Shown here one piece after another: positions 7,075 through 14,771 of a stretch of DNA of 24,456 nt. Below the pieces are notes generated by a model. That model made no database searches and was not told where the DNA came from. It was given only the letters and a program-made list of their open reading frames with translations. The translations under genes were made by a program, and so were the position numbers. The first letter of the stretch is position 1. Every line of letters begins with the position of its first letter. Source of the stretch: a virus; IMG/VR virus record IMGVR_UViG_3300024262_000229, positions 1 to 24,456 of that record; one strand, written 5' to 3'.

Positions 7075-7099
7075 CAAATAACTCTTGACTCTGTAAGTA

Positions 7100-7128
7100 A
7101 TAATAACGCATTTTCTTTTAAATGTCAA
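7100..7128 (-). promoter_or_regulatory. Sigma70-type promoter for the recA operon
   Basis: Minus strand: TTGACA (7128-7123), 17-base spacer, TATTAT (7105-7100). Predicted start near 7093, leaving a leader of about 95 bases that contains the tRNA-like element before the ATG at 6997. Confidence 0.75.
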
Positions 7129-7169
7129 GTCTTTTTTGCTGCATGGGGTAATGAAGTGTGAAAATAAGT

Positions 7170-7733
7170 ATGGAATCCAAATCCCCTCAATCAAAAGGTG
7201 GTGCCGCTACTGGCGCAATTTTAAGAAAAAATGCAATAGAAAAATACATGATAAATCCAAACTATTGTCTTTTTTGTCACTCGATTATTCTTATAAAAGA
7301 CGGACAAAAACCAGCAGATGTAAGAGTAAAAAAATTTTGTGGACATTCTTGCTCTGCTAAATTTTCAAATTCAAAAAGATGGGCTAATCGTCAAAAAGAA
7401 GAGAAGCCAAAAAGAACACCCAGAACGCCAATAACAATAATTGACCGTTATAAAAACTTAACCAAGGTAGAACTTTTTGGAAAAAGTAAAAACTGGCAAT
7501 CTGCGCGATCACAAATATGCAAACATGCCAAAGCCGTTAAACCTTTAAAATCTCCTTGCCATAACTGCGGTTATAGTCATCATACAGAATTATGTCACAT
7601 TAAATCTGTTTCATCTTTTCCTGATGACTCTTTAATTGAAGAGATAAACGAAGAAGCTAATTTAGTTTACCTTTGTCCAAATTGTCATTGGGAGTTTGAC
7701 CATCAATTGTTGACTCTAATCGAACTCATCTAA
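7170..7733 (+). CDS. HNH endonuclease, probably a free-standing homing enzyme
   Basis: A 187-residue protein on the opposite strand to all its neighbours. The N-terminal half has Cys pairs (CLFCHS and CGHSC) that suggest a zinc ribbon. The C-terminal half is an HNH nuclease: CHNCGYSHHTELCHIK, then NLVYLCPNCHWEFDH, with paired CxxC knuckles around the His-Asn-His core. ATG 7170 is used; a GTG at 7158 would add four residues. Its 3' end overlaps the convergent dehydratase gene by 18 bases. Solitary, inverted HNH genes in phages are often homing endonucleases; that role is inferred. Confidence 0.82.
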   Translation: MESKSPQSKGGAATGAILRKNAIEKYMINPNYCLFCHSIILIKDGQKPADVRVKKFCGHSCSAKFSNSKRWANRQKEEKPKRTPRTPITIIDRYKNLTKVELFGKSKNWQSARSQICKHAKAVKPLKSPCHNCGYSHHTELCHIKSVSSFPDDSLIEEINEEANLVYLCPNCHWEFDHQLLTLIELI

Positions 7734-8744
7734 ATTTATTACCCCACCTTTATTCTTAGTTTCATGAAATAAACAGAGCCTTCCAATGTGGTCTTCAAAC
7801 GATAACCTCTTTGGATTCCACCCTAATTCTTTTTCAGCTAAACTGGAATCAGAAGTTAAAACATCAACTTCATTCGGTCTAACCAAATCTTTGTCGAACT
7901 CCACATATTTTTCCCAATCAAGATTAAAATATTTAAAGGCATTATCTAAATATTCTTCGCCGCAATGAGTTTCGTTAGTGCCGATAACGTAATCCTTTGG
8001 AGATTCGTTTTGCAACATCTTCCACATCATTTCAACTCCGTAGTCTGTCCAATGCTCGTCTCTAAAAAAGGAGAGATTTCCTAGCTTTACACTTGAAGCT
8101 AAACCTTGCGAAATATCTGCTGCCGCCTTGCAAACCTTGGCTACAAAAAAGTCCTTACTTCTGAAGAAATTACTATGGTTAAACAAGACCCCAAAACAAC
8201 AAAACAATCCATCTTCTTTTGATTCTCTGTAATATTTAATCCAATGCCCGCCTAATGCTTTCCCAATTGCATAAGGCGATTTTGGATGCCACAAAGATTG
8301 TTCATTAAATACTCCCGATCCAATGCCTCCAAATAATTCAGATGTTAATGCTCCATATACTTTTGTTGTCGGCGTTAAATCTTTAACCGCTTCTAGAAAA
8401 TAATAATAACTCTGCCCATTGGCCTGAATACAATATTCTTTTTGAGAGAAACTTGCCCCTACGTGGCTCATTGCCGCAAGCATATAAATCTCATCAATCT
8501 TCCCGTGGAATTCTGAAACATTTTTAATGCAAGTCCTGACACTATTCTGGTCTGTAATATCACAAGGTTCAAAAAAGATATTCTCTTTATTTTTAATCTG
8601 GGTTTCCTCTAACCAATCGCTAGTATTAAATAACGAATTGCGCCTATGAGTTAAAACAATATCATAACCTTTTTTCGAAAGGAATCTGGCAAGCGTCTTG
8701 GTGTCCATTCCATTCGCGCCTGTAATTAAAGCAAGTTTTCCCAT
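7716..8744 (-). CDS. gmd: GDP-mannose 4,6-dehydratase
   Basis: A 342-residue short-chain dehydratase that should make GDP-4-keto-6-deoxymannose, a precursor of fucose- or rhamnose-type sugars. The NAD(P)-binding motif is TGANGMDTKT (8-17). The catalytic set is TSELFG (Thr134, Glu136) and YAIGK (Tyr158, Lys162). GMD-specific blocks are LFNHSNFFR, KLGNLSFFRDEHWTDYG and DLVRPNEVDVL before a KELGWNP tail. Length is close to the family norm (about 340-370). It is the last gene of the glycan block. Its own promoter places +1 on the ATG. The 3' end meets the HNH gene head-on. Confidence 0.9.
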   Translation of the reverse strand: MGKLALITGANGMDTKTLARFLSKKGYDIVLTHRRNSLFNTSDWLEETQIKNKENIFFEPCDITDQNSVRTCIKNVSEFHGKIDEIYMLAAMSHVGASFSQKEYCIQANGQSYYYFLEAVKDLTPTTKVYGALTSELFGGIGSGVFNEQSLWHPKSPYAIGKALGGHWIKYYRESKEDGLFCCFGVLFNHSNFFRSKDFFVAKVCKAAADISQGLASSVKLGNLSFFRDEHWTDYGVEMMWKMLQNESPKDYVIGTNETHCGEEYLDNAFKYFNLDWEKYVEFDKDLVRPNEVDVLTSDSSLAEKELGWNPKRLSFEDHIGRLCLFHETKNKGGVINLDEFD

Positions 8745-8749
8745 ATAAG

Positions 8750-8778
8750 ATATTATGGAAATCTCTTTTTTTTATCAA
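8750..8778 (-). promoter_or_regulatory. Possible promoter, leaderless gmd
   Basis: Minus strand: TTGATA (8778-8773), 17 bases, TAATAT (8755-8750). The gmd ATG begins 6 bases past the -10 box. The -10 is weak, so this is a moderate call supported by the same geometry at other genes. Confidence 0.45.
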
Positions 8779-8779
8779 T

Positions 8780-8980
8780 CTAAAACGGACTATCTTCTTC
8801 CAAATCAAACCTTCTAACAAAATTATCTAAAAATTCATCTGGATTACTTTGCCAGCTATTTTCCCATCCCCAAGTTACTACTTCTTTATCATTCGCTTTT
8901 AAAACAAAATGAAGTTCGTATTTACTTGAATCATTTCTCAAGCACATCCACTTTTGGCCTCGTTTAATTTCTGCTTTCAT
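8780..8980 (-). CDS. Small unknown protein (66 aa)
   Basis: Begins MKAEIKRGQKWMCLRND and ends DLEEDSPF. Trp-rich middle (VTWGWENSWQSNPDEF). No family recognised. It starts three bases after the stop of the FkbM-like gene, so it is probably co-transcribed. Confidence 0.6.
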   Translation of the reverse strand: MKAEIKRGQKWMCLRNDSSKYELHFVLKANDKEVVTWGWENSWQSNPDEFLDNFVRRFDLEEDSPF

Positions 8981-8983
8981 TTT

Positions 8984-9838
8984 TTAAATCCACCAGTCAA
9001 GAACAAACTCTGGTCGTCCATCAAAATTCGGCTCATCAACAGACAAATCTGGACACCTTTGTTGACTTACTCCTATACTATCACAAATCCTTTTATTGAC
9101 ATAAGTTAATTCCAAAGAATCTGGAAAATCAACATATCGCGGCGCATGATTATTCCCGTGAATATGAAAAAGATAGAAGTGTTGGTTTAGTTTCTTAAAG
9201 AAATCAACCTTCTTTTGTAGGTTATTTTTAGCGTCTTGAATCGCTGGTTCAATAATCCAATCATCAGGAGTTTCCTCAATTAACCCGTGAACTTCTAGCG
9301 TAAATTGGTCAAATTTATTAGCGAGGATTTCTAAATTTTCATCTGTGAACCAATTATATTCATTGCCTTCAATATCCATCTTAAGAATCAAGACATTCGG
9401 GCGCGAAATGCCCGACATATATCCATCTCCTAATAAATCGGCCACATGATCTTTAAAATTATCTGGAGTCAGATGCTCTTTAAAAAACAAGGCGCTATCT
9501 ACTGCTGCTGGTAATTCGTCAATCGAACCATCATACATATTGATGATTAGACTTTTTGCGCCAACCTCGCTTAATGACTGTTCAAATGAAACGCCTAACG
9601 GGTCGTCACCCACGCCATAAGACAATACTGAAATAGACTCGCCATAAAAATTATCATCATAAAACGCCAAGACGTAAGACCCATCTCCTTTTCCAAATTT
9701 CTTTTTTTCATATTTAACATCTGGTAAATAAATAAGGTTGTGTGGCACTAATTCTTTTTTAAGCGCCGCATATTTATTGGGATTATTTTCGTCAAAAAAG
9801 AGCATGTCATCAACATCTATAAGTAACGTCACTGCCAA
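8984..9838 (-). CDS. FkbM-like methyltransferase
   Basis: A 284-residue protein with a SAM-methyltransferase layout of the FkbM/Methyltransf_21 type. Blocks are SYGVGDDPLGVSFEQSL (SAM-binding glycine loop), a YDGS acidic turn, and the diagnostic ILKMDIEGNEYNWF. A terminal FHIHGNNHAPR block follows. Such enzymes O-methylate sugars or lipids; the substrate here is unknown, and the neighbours suggest a glycan. The gene overlaps the upstream 80-residue gene by 29 bases. Confidence 0.75.
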   Translation of the reverse strand: MAVTLLIDVDDMLFFDENNPNKYAALKKELVPHNLIYLPDVKYEKKKFGKGDGSYVLAFYDDNFYGESISVLSYGVGDDPLGVSFEQSLSEVGAKSLIINMYDGSIDELPAAVDSALFFKEHLTPDNFKDHVADLLGDGYMSGISRPNVLILKMDIEGNEYNWFTDENLEILANKFDQFTLEVHGLIEETPDDWIIEPAIQDAKNNLQKKVDFFKKLNQHFYLFHIHGNNHAPRYVDFPDSLELTYVNKRICDSIGVSQQRCPDLSVDEPNFDGRPEFVLDWWI

Positions 9839-10052
9839 TAGTATTTGGCGCTAAAATAGGTTTTGACGGTCCATTATGAATAGCCTGAAGTTCTCCTGTT
9901 GGATCTGGAATTGACGGATCAATTTCATGTTTAAAAACAAGAGCAAGATGACGTTTAACAACATCTGTTTGATCTTTGGATAAAGACACCCCGTTAATTG
10001 GGGATATTTCAAAATAACCTTGTAACCAATAGCAAAAATCTCGGGAAGTCAT
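9810..10052 (-). CDS. Conserved phage protein of unknown function (80 aa)
   Basis: Begins MTSRDFCYWLQGYFEIS, an N-terminus that I recall as common in hypothetical proteins of marine phages. A central segment DQTDVVKRHLALVFKHEIDPSIPD is probably helical. No function is known. The ATG overlaps the glycosyltransferase stop (10052/10049). Confidence 0.7.
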   Translation of the reverse strand: MTSRDFCYWLQGYFEISPINGVSLSKDQTDVVKRHLALVFKHEIDPSIPDPTGELQAIHNGPSKPILAPNTIGSDVTYRC

Positions 10053-10804
10053 AGTCTTTTAGTTTTTGGTATATTTTCTCCCTTTAGTTTATAGTATTCT
10101 GCATTAAAAGTCAAGCCTTTTTTTTCATCCCATCCAAAAGAACACGAACCGCCAAAATGGGCAAGTTGATAATCGAGTTTTTTCTTACTTCTTTCATCAT
10201 TCATCCAAGTAAAATGATCAATCCAAGCGATTTCTCTTGGAATAGTGCTACAAATTAAATCTTGATAACTAACTCTTTGCCCCGATTTATTTAAATAAGA
10301 TATGTCGTTATCCCAGAAGAATGAAGGATGACTTAGTTCTTCTGTTTTTGTTCTAAAGATTCTAGGCGGGCAGAATGGTTCTTCTAAATAAGTTTCTTCA
10401 TCAAACACGAAATTCTTTAGAGATAATCTGAACCAAGTTATATCGTCAAATTCTTCTACATATTTAATGATTCTATCTACCTGTTCTTTCTGGTAAAGCT
10501 CGTCAGAATCAACCATCCAAATTATATCCACCTTATCTTTTTTCAATTCATTTAAAGCAAGATTCCGCGCCTCATGCTCTTTAATATACTTTGGAGAATC
10601 AACTAAATATTTAATGTCACCGACCTCTTTATGTCGTCTTAATAATTTTGTTGTCTGGTCTTCAGGAATGTCTTGATCTCTGTATTCTAAAAAGGGAACG
10701 GAGACGGCGGAAATAACAAATCGTGGGTCTTCTCTAAATGGTTTAAGAGAATCAAAAAGATATTCCTCTGTATTAAAGGCGCAATAAATTAAACCTATTT
10801 TCAT
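10049..10804 (-). CDS. Glycosyltransferase-like protein (GT-A type)
   Basis: A 251-residue protein with an N-terminal IGLIYCAFNTEEYL strand-loop typical of family-2 glycosyltransferases. It also has DIIWMVDSDELYQKEQ, a DxD-like metal and nucleotide-sugar site, followed by a region that ends in HFGGSCSFGWDEKKG. No membrane segment is seen. It probably adds a sugar within the glycan block; donor and acceptor are unknown. Confidence 0.7.
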   Translation of the reverse strand: MKIGLIYCAFNTEEYLFDSLKPFREDPRFVISAVSVPFLEYRDQDIPEDQTTKLLRRHKEVGDIKYLVDSPKYIKEHEARNLALNELKKDKVDIIWMVDSDELYQKEQVDRIIKYVEEFDDITWFRLSLKNFVFDEETYLEEPFCPPRIFRTKTEELSHPSFFWDNDISYLNKSGQRVSYQDLICSTIPREIAWIDHFTWMNDERSKKKLDYQLAHFGGSCSFGWDEKKGLTFNAEYYKLKGENIPKTKRL

Positions 10805-10805
10805 G

Positions 10806-11105
10806 TTAATTCTTCTTTAATTCAAACGGAGTTATTTTATTTAGATCCCCAATAGAATCTCCTGAATACTTTGACCGAAGATAAACATGGGGTTTTCTTC
10901 CTGAACAGTAATTAATTGTCTCCCAATTTGCAGTGAAAAATCTAGGTCCGTGCCCTTCCCCCTCTGTGTTCTGGAAGGTTAAAACTTCTTCTGTATAAAC
11001 TCCCTTTTTTCTTTGGGCGATTCCTAAATATTTCCCTTTATAAAGAAACATGCCGCAAGACTCCGTTACTTCATATACTTCTCCTACTTTAAGATCTTCA
11101 TTCAT
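10806..11105 (-). CDS. Unknown protein (99 aa)
   Basis: Begins MNEDLKVGEVYEVTESCGMF. The alternating hydrophobic pattern (KVGEVYEV, GKYLGIAQ, EEVLTFQN) suggests a small beta-barrel fold. No family recognised. One base separates it from the glycosyltransferase gene. Confidence 0.6.
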   Translation of the reverse strand: MNEDLKVGEVYEVTESCGMFLYKGKYLGIAQRKKGVYTEEVLTFQNTEGEGHGPRFFTANWETINYCSGRKPHVYLRSKYSGDSIGDLNKITPFELKKN

Positions 11106-11108
11106 ATT

Positions 11109-11351
11109 TTAAAATTCGTAAGATTCCGCGCTTTCTTCTGGCGCTAAATTATCAAAATATTCTTTAATTTCCTTCTCCCAAGGTTCATTTAATCTATCTA
11201 ATTCATCGGCAATCCATCTTAATTGATATGCGTGCATATATCCAAAATGGGTTGTAGGCCAAAAGACATAAAAACCATCGTCGCCTCTAACAATGTCTCC
11301 TCTGTCTTGATGGACCTTAAGATTTCTTTCTCTTTCTTCTTCTTTGGTCAT
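11109..11351 (-). CDS. Unknown small protein (80 aa)
   Basis: The start at 11351 (MTKEEERERNLKVHQDRG) is chosen because it overlaps the previous stop as ATGA; a TTG at 11366 is the alternative. Acidic and aromatic, with YGxMHAYQL-like and EKEIKEYFDN segments. Function unknown. Confidence 0.6.
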   Translation of the reverse strand: MTKEEERERNLKVHQDRGDIVRGDDGFYVFWPTTHFGYMHAYQLRWIADELDRLNEPWEKEIKEYFDNLAPEESAESYEF

Positions 11352-12226
11352 AATTTTAATTCCCAACTATTTTCTGTAGAGATAATATCATCCCAAACAT
11401 GGTTTAAAATGTGTTTGCGATAAAAATTTCTAGTAATATGGTTGCTGTTGATCCAGTTGCGTCCATTTTCGCGGGTTTGATCCTCAACTTCTTCTGAAGT
11501 AATCCAACGCATGAAATCCTCTAGTCCTTTTAAGTCCATTGAAAAACCAAGGAGGCGAGCCTGATCTCTTACATGTTTTCTGATAATTTCTAACCTTTGA
11601 TACTCTTCGATGTCGTTCTCCCTGCCTAACAAAAGATGATTGCTGCGACCATAATTCCAAATATATTTAGCTTCGTGATCAATTTTGTTGTCAATTGGTC
11701 TTCCCTCGTCTTCTCCGTCTAAAATTCGCCAAGTCCATTCTTTTCTTGTTTCATCGTGATAGTTTGACATTTCAATCGCTTTCGGTTGTGCGCCCTCTAA
11801 GCCGAAATGTGGACTTGAAACGAAGTATAAATGGTCTGCCCACTTAAACGCAAAAATCTTATTATAATTATATATTGTTCTAACTCCACCGAAATCAAGA
11901 GTCGAAATAAAATTACTCATTTTACTCGCCCATTCTGGATTGAATCTTTCCCTAGAGTCGCGACAAACGCACCAATCGCCTTCTTTTAAAACTCCAGAAT
12001 CTAGCAACCAATGATTCATTCCATAGTCGTGATGCCTCCGAAATGTTCTATGTAAAATAACGCCCTCTCCTTTTCTAGCTTCTAGAAGTTCCGCCGTTCC
12101 ATCTTCAAAAGCCCCATCGTCTACTACAAAAATCAAACCTGAAATATGTTCATAAATTGGATCTGTAAGAGCCTTGATATTATCAATCTCTTTTGAAGTC
12201 ATTCCGCATAAAAATATTCTAGACAT
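11348..12226 (-). CDS. Glycosyltransferase-like protein
   Basis: A 292-residue protein, using ATG 12226 (MSRIFLCGMTSKEIDNIK) rather than an in-frame upstream start at 12259 that overlaps the previous gene by 31 bases. The N-terminal half has a GT-A-like pattern: LIFVVDDGAFEDGTAELLE, then EGDWCVCRDSRERFNPEWA with Asp-Ser-x-Glu in the metal-site position. The C-terminal half is helical and charged with no clear match. It is probably a glycan-modifying transferase. Confidence 0.6.
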   Translation of the reverse strand: MSRIFLCGMTSKEIDNIKALTDPIYEHISGLIFVVDDGAFEDGTAELLEARKGEGVILHRTFRRHHDYGMNHWLLDSGVLKEGDWCVCRDSRERFNPEWASKMSNFISTLDFGGVRTIYNYNKIFAFKWADHLYFVSSPHFGLEGAQPKAIEMSNYHDETRKEWTWRILDGEDEGRPIDNKIDHEAKYIWNYGRSNHLLLGRENDIEEYQRLEIIRKHVRDQARLLGFSMDLKGLEDFMRWITSEEVEDQTRENGRNWINSNHITRNFYRKHILNHVWDDIISTENSWELKL

Positions 12227-12228
12227 AA

Positions 12229-12579
12229 TTATTTTTTCTCTGAAATAAGATTTGAACACCCTTTGACTTCAATCCAATCTACTTGAAATCCATCATCCTT
12301 CGGAGTTCTCTCCTTAACCGCTTTATGCTCCTCTAAAATTAATTCCTTGCCTTGCTCATCTGCGTTATCCCATCTCATTTTAGCTTCTGTAAAAACATCA
12401 CCAAATGTAGGAAATTTTACCTTCTCAATTGGTTGATTAACATTATTGCCAACAATAATCTTGCGCTGCCTAAAGATTTTAATCTTAATCCATTCTAAAA
12501 GAAAAACAAACCAGCCCCATTGTTTTGCTTCTTCCAGTTTTCGCGCCCGAAACTCTTCTGTTACTTTTGGCAGATACAT
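12229..12579 (-). CDS. Unknown protein (116 aa)
   Basis: Starts MYLPKVTEEFRARKLEEAKQ. One hydrophobic stretch (WGWFVFLLEWIKIKIF, residues 21-36) next to basic residues could be a membrane-associated helix; the rest is charged. No family recognised. It is followed after two bases by the glycosyltransferase-like gene. Confidence 0.6.
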   Translation of the reverse strand: MYLPKVTEEFRARKLEEAKQWGWFVFLLEWIKIKIFRQRKIIVGNNVNQPIEKVKFPTFGDVFTEAKMRWDNADEQGKELILEEHKAVKERTPKDDGFQVDWIEVKGCSNLISEKK

Positions 12580-12585
12580 AATTTT

Positions 12586-12978
12586 TTAAAACTCCAACCA
12601 TTCATACGGATCTTCTTGATCTTCTTTTTTACCATAAGACAACGGATACCTGCCATCAAAATCAAGGATTGCGAATTGCTGTTGCAAGGCTTCTCTGGCT
12701 TTTAATACCCACAAACTAGGTTGATTAACTCTTTCTTCTTCAAGTAGTTTAAGCGCCCGACCCAGCGCAATAGCAACTCCTGTCTTGCGGCAAAAGTTAT
12801 CTTGATCGCTACATTTTGCTTCCGCTTTTACATAAATACCTTCTGGCGAAGTAACTTCAATTTCTGTGCTACCCCCTTTTGGATTATGAAAATCTAAAGC
12901 GAATAAATCATTAAATTTTCTAAAATGATGAACTCTCACTTTATATCCAGACTGTCTTAGTTCTTTTACTGTTTTCAT
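12586..12978 (-). CDS. Unknown protein (130 aa)
   Basis: Begins MKTVKELRQSGYKVRVHHFR. A central segment AEAKCSDQDNFCRKTGVAI followed by ALGRALKLL is reminiscent of a family of small phage proteins whose function is not known. The AAGG two bases before ATG may be a weak ribosome site. It is located between the 117-residue gene and the possible membrane protein gene. Confidence 0.6.
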   Translation of the reverse strand: MKTVKELRQSGYKVRVHHFRKFNDLFALDFHNPKGGSTEIEVTSPEGIYVKAEAKCSDQDNFCRKTGVAIALGRALKLLEEERVNQPSLWVLKAREALQQQFAILDFDGRYPLSYGKKEDQEDPYEWLEF

Positions 12979-12997
12979 AACCTTGTTCTTTTATTAA

Positions 12998-13351
12998 TTA
13001 CCAATCTAATTCAAATGACCAAATAAATCTTTCCAAAACCTCTTCCTTAACTTTATTTAACTGCTCTTCGGTAGGCTCTTTTTCGCAATCAACTAATTCC
13101 TCTAAAATATTTTCTAAATAAACCGTTTGGTTTCTTGACTTGTAAAAATCATCGAACCACGAAACTTCTTCACCAAAAATTTCATTAATAGACTCAAAAT
13201 GTTGAATCCACCCTTCATTATTTCCCATTTTTGCAAAACAAAAAAGATCCCATCTTTCTGATAATGAATTATTTTTATCTTGAACGAACTGTTTCAATTC
13301 CTTCTGAAGTCGTTCTCCGTCTTCTTTATATTTTTGAATTTTATCTTTCAT
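12998..13351 (-). CDS. Unknown acidic protein (117 aa)
   Basis: Begins MKDKIQKYKEDGERLQKELKQF and is charged and helical throughout, with Trp-Phe pairs (SWFDDFYKSR) and an FIWSFELDW C-terminus. No family recognised. It follows a strong promoter (13370-13398) with a short leader of about 12 bases and no Shine-Dalgarno. Confidence 0.6.
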   Translation of the reverse strand: MKDKIQKYKEDGERLQKELKQFVQDKNNSLSERWDLFCFAKMGNNEGWIQHFESINEIFGEEVSWFDDFYKSRNQTVYLENILEELVDCEKEPTEEQLNKVKEEVLERFIWSFELDW

Positions 13352-13369
13352 ATATTTATTTGCAGCATT

Positions 13370-13398
13370 AATATACTCTTGCAGGATTCATTTGTCAA
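13370..13398 (-). promoter_or_regulatory. Sigma70-type promoter of the glycan block
   Basis: Minus strand: TTGACA (13398-13393), 17 bases, TATATT (13375-13370). Start near 13363, ATG at 13351. Confidence 0.8.
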
Positions 13399-13404
13399 GT
13401 CTTT

Positions 13405-14196
13405 TTAATCCCAACCTTGAACTTTAAATGAATGAGCTAGTTCCTGATTTGGAATTTTTCCATCGGGCCAAGATTGATTTTTTAATACATAGTCCCACTC
13501 TTCTTCATCTAGCTTGGGGTATGAGTGCCTTTCCCTAACGGGACCATTAACCAGCCATAATTGCTTTGTCGAAGGACGATGTTTCCATTGAGATTTATCA
13601 GGATTTTCTCTTACGCTCCATTGTCCGCAATCTAAAAAAGGAGGGTATTTACTCGTTTCGCTCTCAAAATAACACGAATAAAACTTTAAATCATTTTTCT
13701 TCATGTGGTTTTGAATTGATTCCTCAGACCACATTAAATCACACAACGGACCCGGACCTCCAAACTCAATTTTTGAACTAAAATAATTATTCTTACTAAT
13801 AAAGAATGGGCGCTCTGAAAATATTCCATTCCCTTGATTTCCCGCAACGTCGATATAAAAATAATCTCCAGATAGAATCATTTTTTTGAAATTATCTATA
13901 AGACCCTCTGAAAGATTAAAAAGAAGTTGATGGTCAACTTGAACATAAAATGCAAAATCAGATTCACACTGAGCGAATAATTGAACCGTTGCTGCGCCAC
14001 AACCAATATTAATAGAATTGTTAATAACTTTATCGCATAACCCTTCTTCACAAAATTCATCTGCATATCTTTCGCCACCATTATTTAATACAATAATTTT
14101 ATGTTCAAAGGAGCAATTTAACCTTAAAGACTTGAGGAGATTACGAAGTTCATCTTCTCTGTTAAAGTCAAGAACTAGAATTTCGGTAGGTTTCAT
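13405..14196 (-). CDS. Family-2-like glycosyltransferase
   Basis: A 263-residue protein with a clear GT-A N-terminus: EILVLDFNREDELRNLLKSL, KIIVLNNGGERY, NINIGCGAATVQLF, then DFAFYVQVDHQLLF as the nucleotide-sugar/metal segment (Asp-His instead of DxD). The C-terminal half is Trp-rich. The ATG overlaps the NlpC/P60-like gene stop as ATGA. The likely job is glycan transfer; the acceptor is unknown. Confidence 0.72.
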   Translation of the reverse strand: MKPTEILVLDFNREDELRNLLKSLRLNCSFEHKIIVLNNGGERYADEFCEEGLCDKVINNSINIGCGAATVQLFAQCESDFAFYVQVDHQLLFNLSEGLIDNFKKMILSGDYFYIDVAGNQGNGIFSERPFFISKNNYFSSKIEFGGPGPLCDLMWSEESIQNHMKKNDLKFYSCYFESETSKYPPFLDCGQWSVRENPDKSQWKHRPSTKQLWLVNGPVRERHSYPKLDEEEWDYVLKNQSWPDGKIPNQELAHSFKVQGWD

Positions 14197-14585
14197 GCTC
14201 GTCTTACTCCAATAATCTTGTTATATTTATAATTCAATCTACTAACCGCTTTTGATCGTGTTGGTCTATGAATAATTTGTTCATTTCCAACGTAAATTCC
14301 AATATGGTTAAAGCCGCCACTCGCGGCATAAATAACAATATCGCCTTTTTGAATACTGTCAACAGAAACTTTTTTGCCCCAATTTAACCAACTGGTGCAT
14401 TTTGCATATCCTTCTGGTGGTTTCTTGCCTGATTTGCTAACTACTGATCCAACAAAATCGGCGCATCTTGCAGTTTGCCCTTGTTTGTAATATTTACCTT
14501 CCCAACTTTCGGCGTTTAATGCAATATTGCTATTGTTTGAAAATGCAAAAAGAGAGAAGATGGTTGTGGCTGTAATTAGATTCAC
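14193..14585 (-). CDS. NlpC/P60-like cell-wall hydrolase with possible signal peptide
   Basis: A 130-residue protein from a GTG start. Residues 1-24 (MNLITATTIFSLFAFSNNSN...) are hydrophobic and look like a signal or signal-anchor segment. The catalytic Cys is in QTARCADFVG and the His in GGFNHIGIYVG, with a later RPTR segment, the order seen in NlpC/P60 and amidase papain-like peptidases of the peptidoglycan-cleaving type. It probably cuts peptidoglycan during lysis or entry. It is preceded by a leader of about 185 bases with a strong promoter, and the stop overlaps the next gene. Confidence 0.72.
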   Translation of the reverse strand: MNLITATTIFSLFAFSNNSNIALNAESWEGKYYKQGQTARCADFVGSVVSKSGKKPPEGYAKCTSWLNWGKKVSVDSIQKGDIVIYAASGGFNHIGIYVGNEQIIHRPTRSKAVSRLNYKYNKIIGVRRA

Positions 14586-14771
14586 TGTGTTTTATTTAAA
14601 TTAGTAGAAGCTTCTCGATGCTAGTCCTTCGGCTATAATATTCCAAGACTCCTCTTGCCTTTCTCAAGGGCAGGGTGATGGGTCAGAATATCGAAGTAAT
14701 CTAATTGTATATTCCGCGAGATACGGTATTCAAATTAAAAACCCCGAGAAAAACGTCTTATTGACGACTTC
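14586..14771 (-). promoter_or_regulatory. Structured 5' leader or small RNA
   Basis: From the predicted start (about 14771) to the GTG at 14585, with coding sequence only in the first 37 bases (end of the membrane gene). It holds a long imperfect stem: CTTCG and ATATTC (14697-14687) pair with GAATAT and CGAAG further down, around an inner UGCC(C)UU/AAGGCA hairpin. A palindrome AGAAGCTTCT lies near 14606-14615. No riboswitch class was recognised. Confidence 0.45.

Noticed and set aside
7005-7080. Complete tRNA at the tRNA-like segment
   Set aside because: The T-arm and 3' acceptor are perfect, but no 5' acceptor partner, D-arm or anticodon loop with U33 could be fitted.
7136-7360. A 74-codon rightward frame beginning near 7151
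   Set aside because: It overlaps the HNH gene in another frame and codes for low-complexity basic sequence without family features.
10082-10109. Leftward promoter inside the glycosyltransferase (TTGACT ... TATAAA)
   Set aside because: Spacer is 15 bases and no gene starts nearby; likely chance in coding sequence.
14747-14769. Terminator just after the 14771 start
   Set aside because: CGTC/GACG followed by TTTTT is only a four-pair stem; too weak to call.
14586-14771. c-di-AMP (ydaO-type) riboswitch before the hydrolase gene
   Set aside because: Gene context fits, but the conserved ydaO core sequences are not found.
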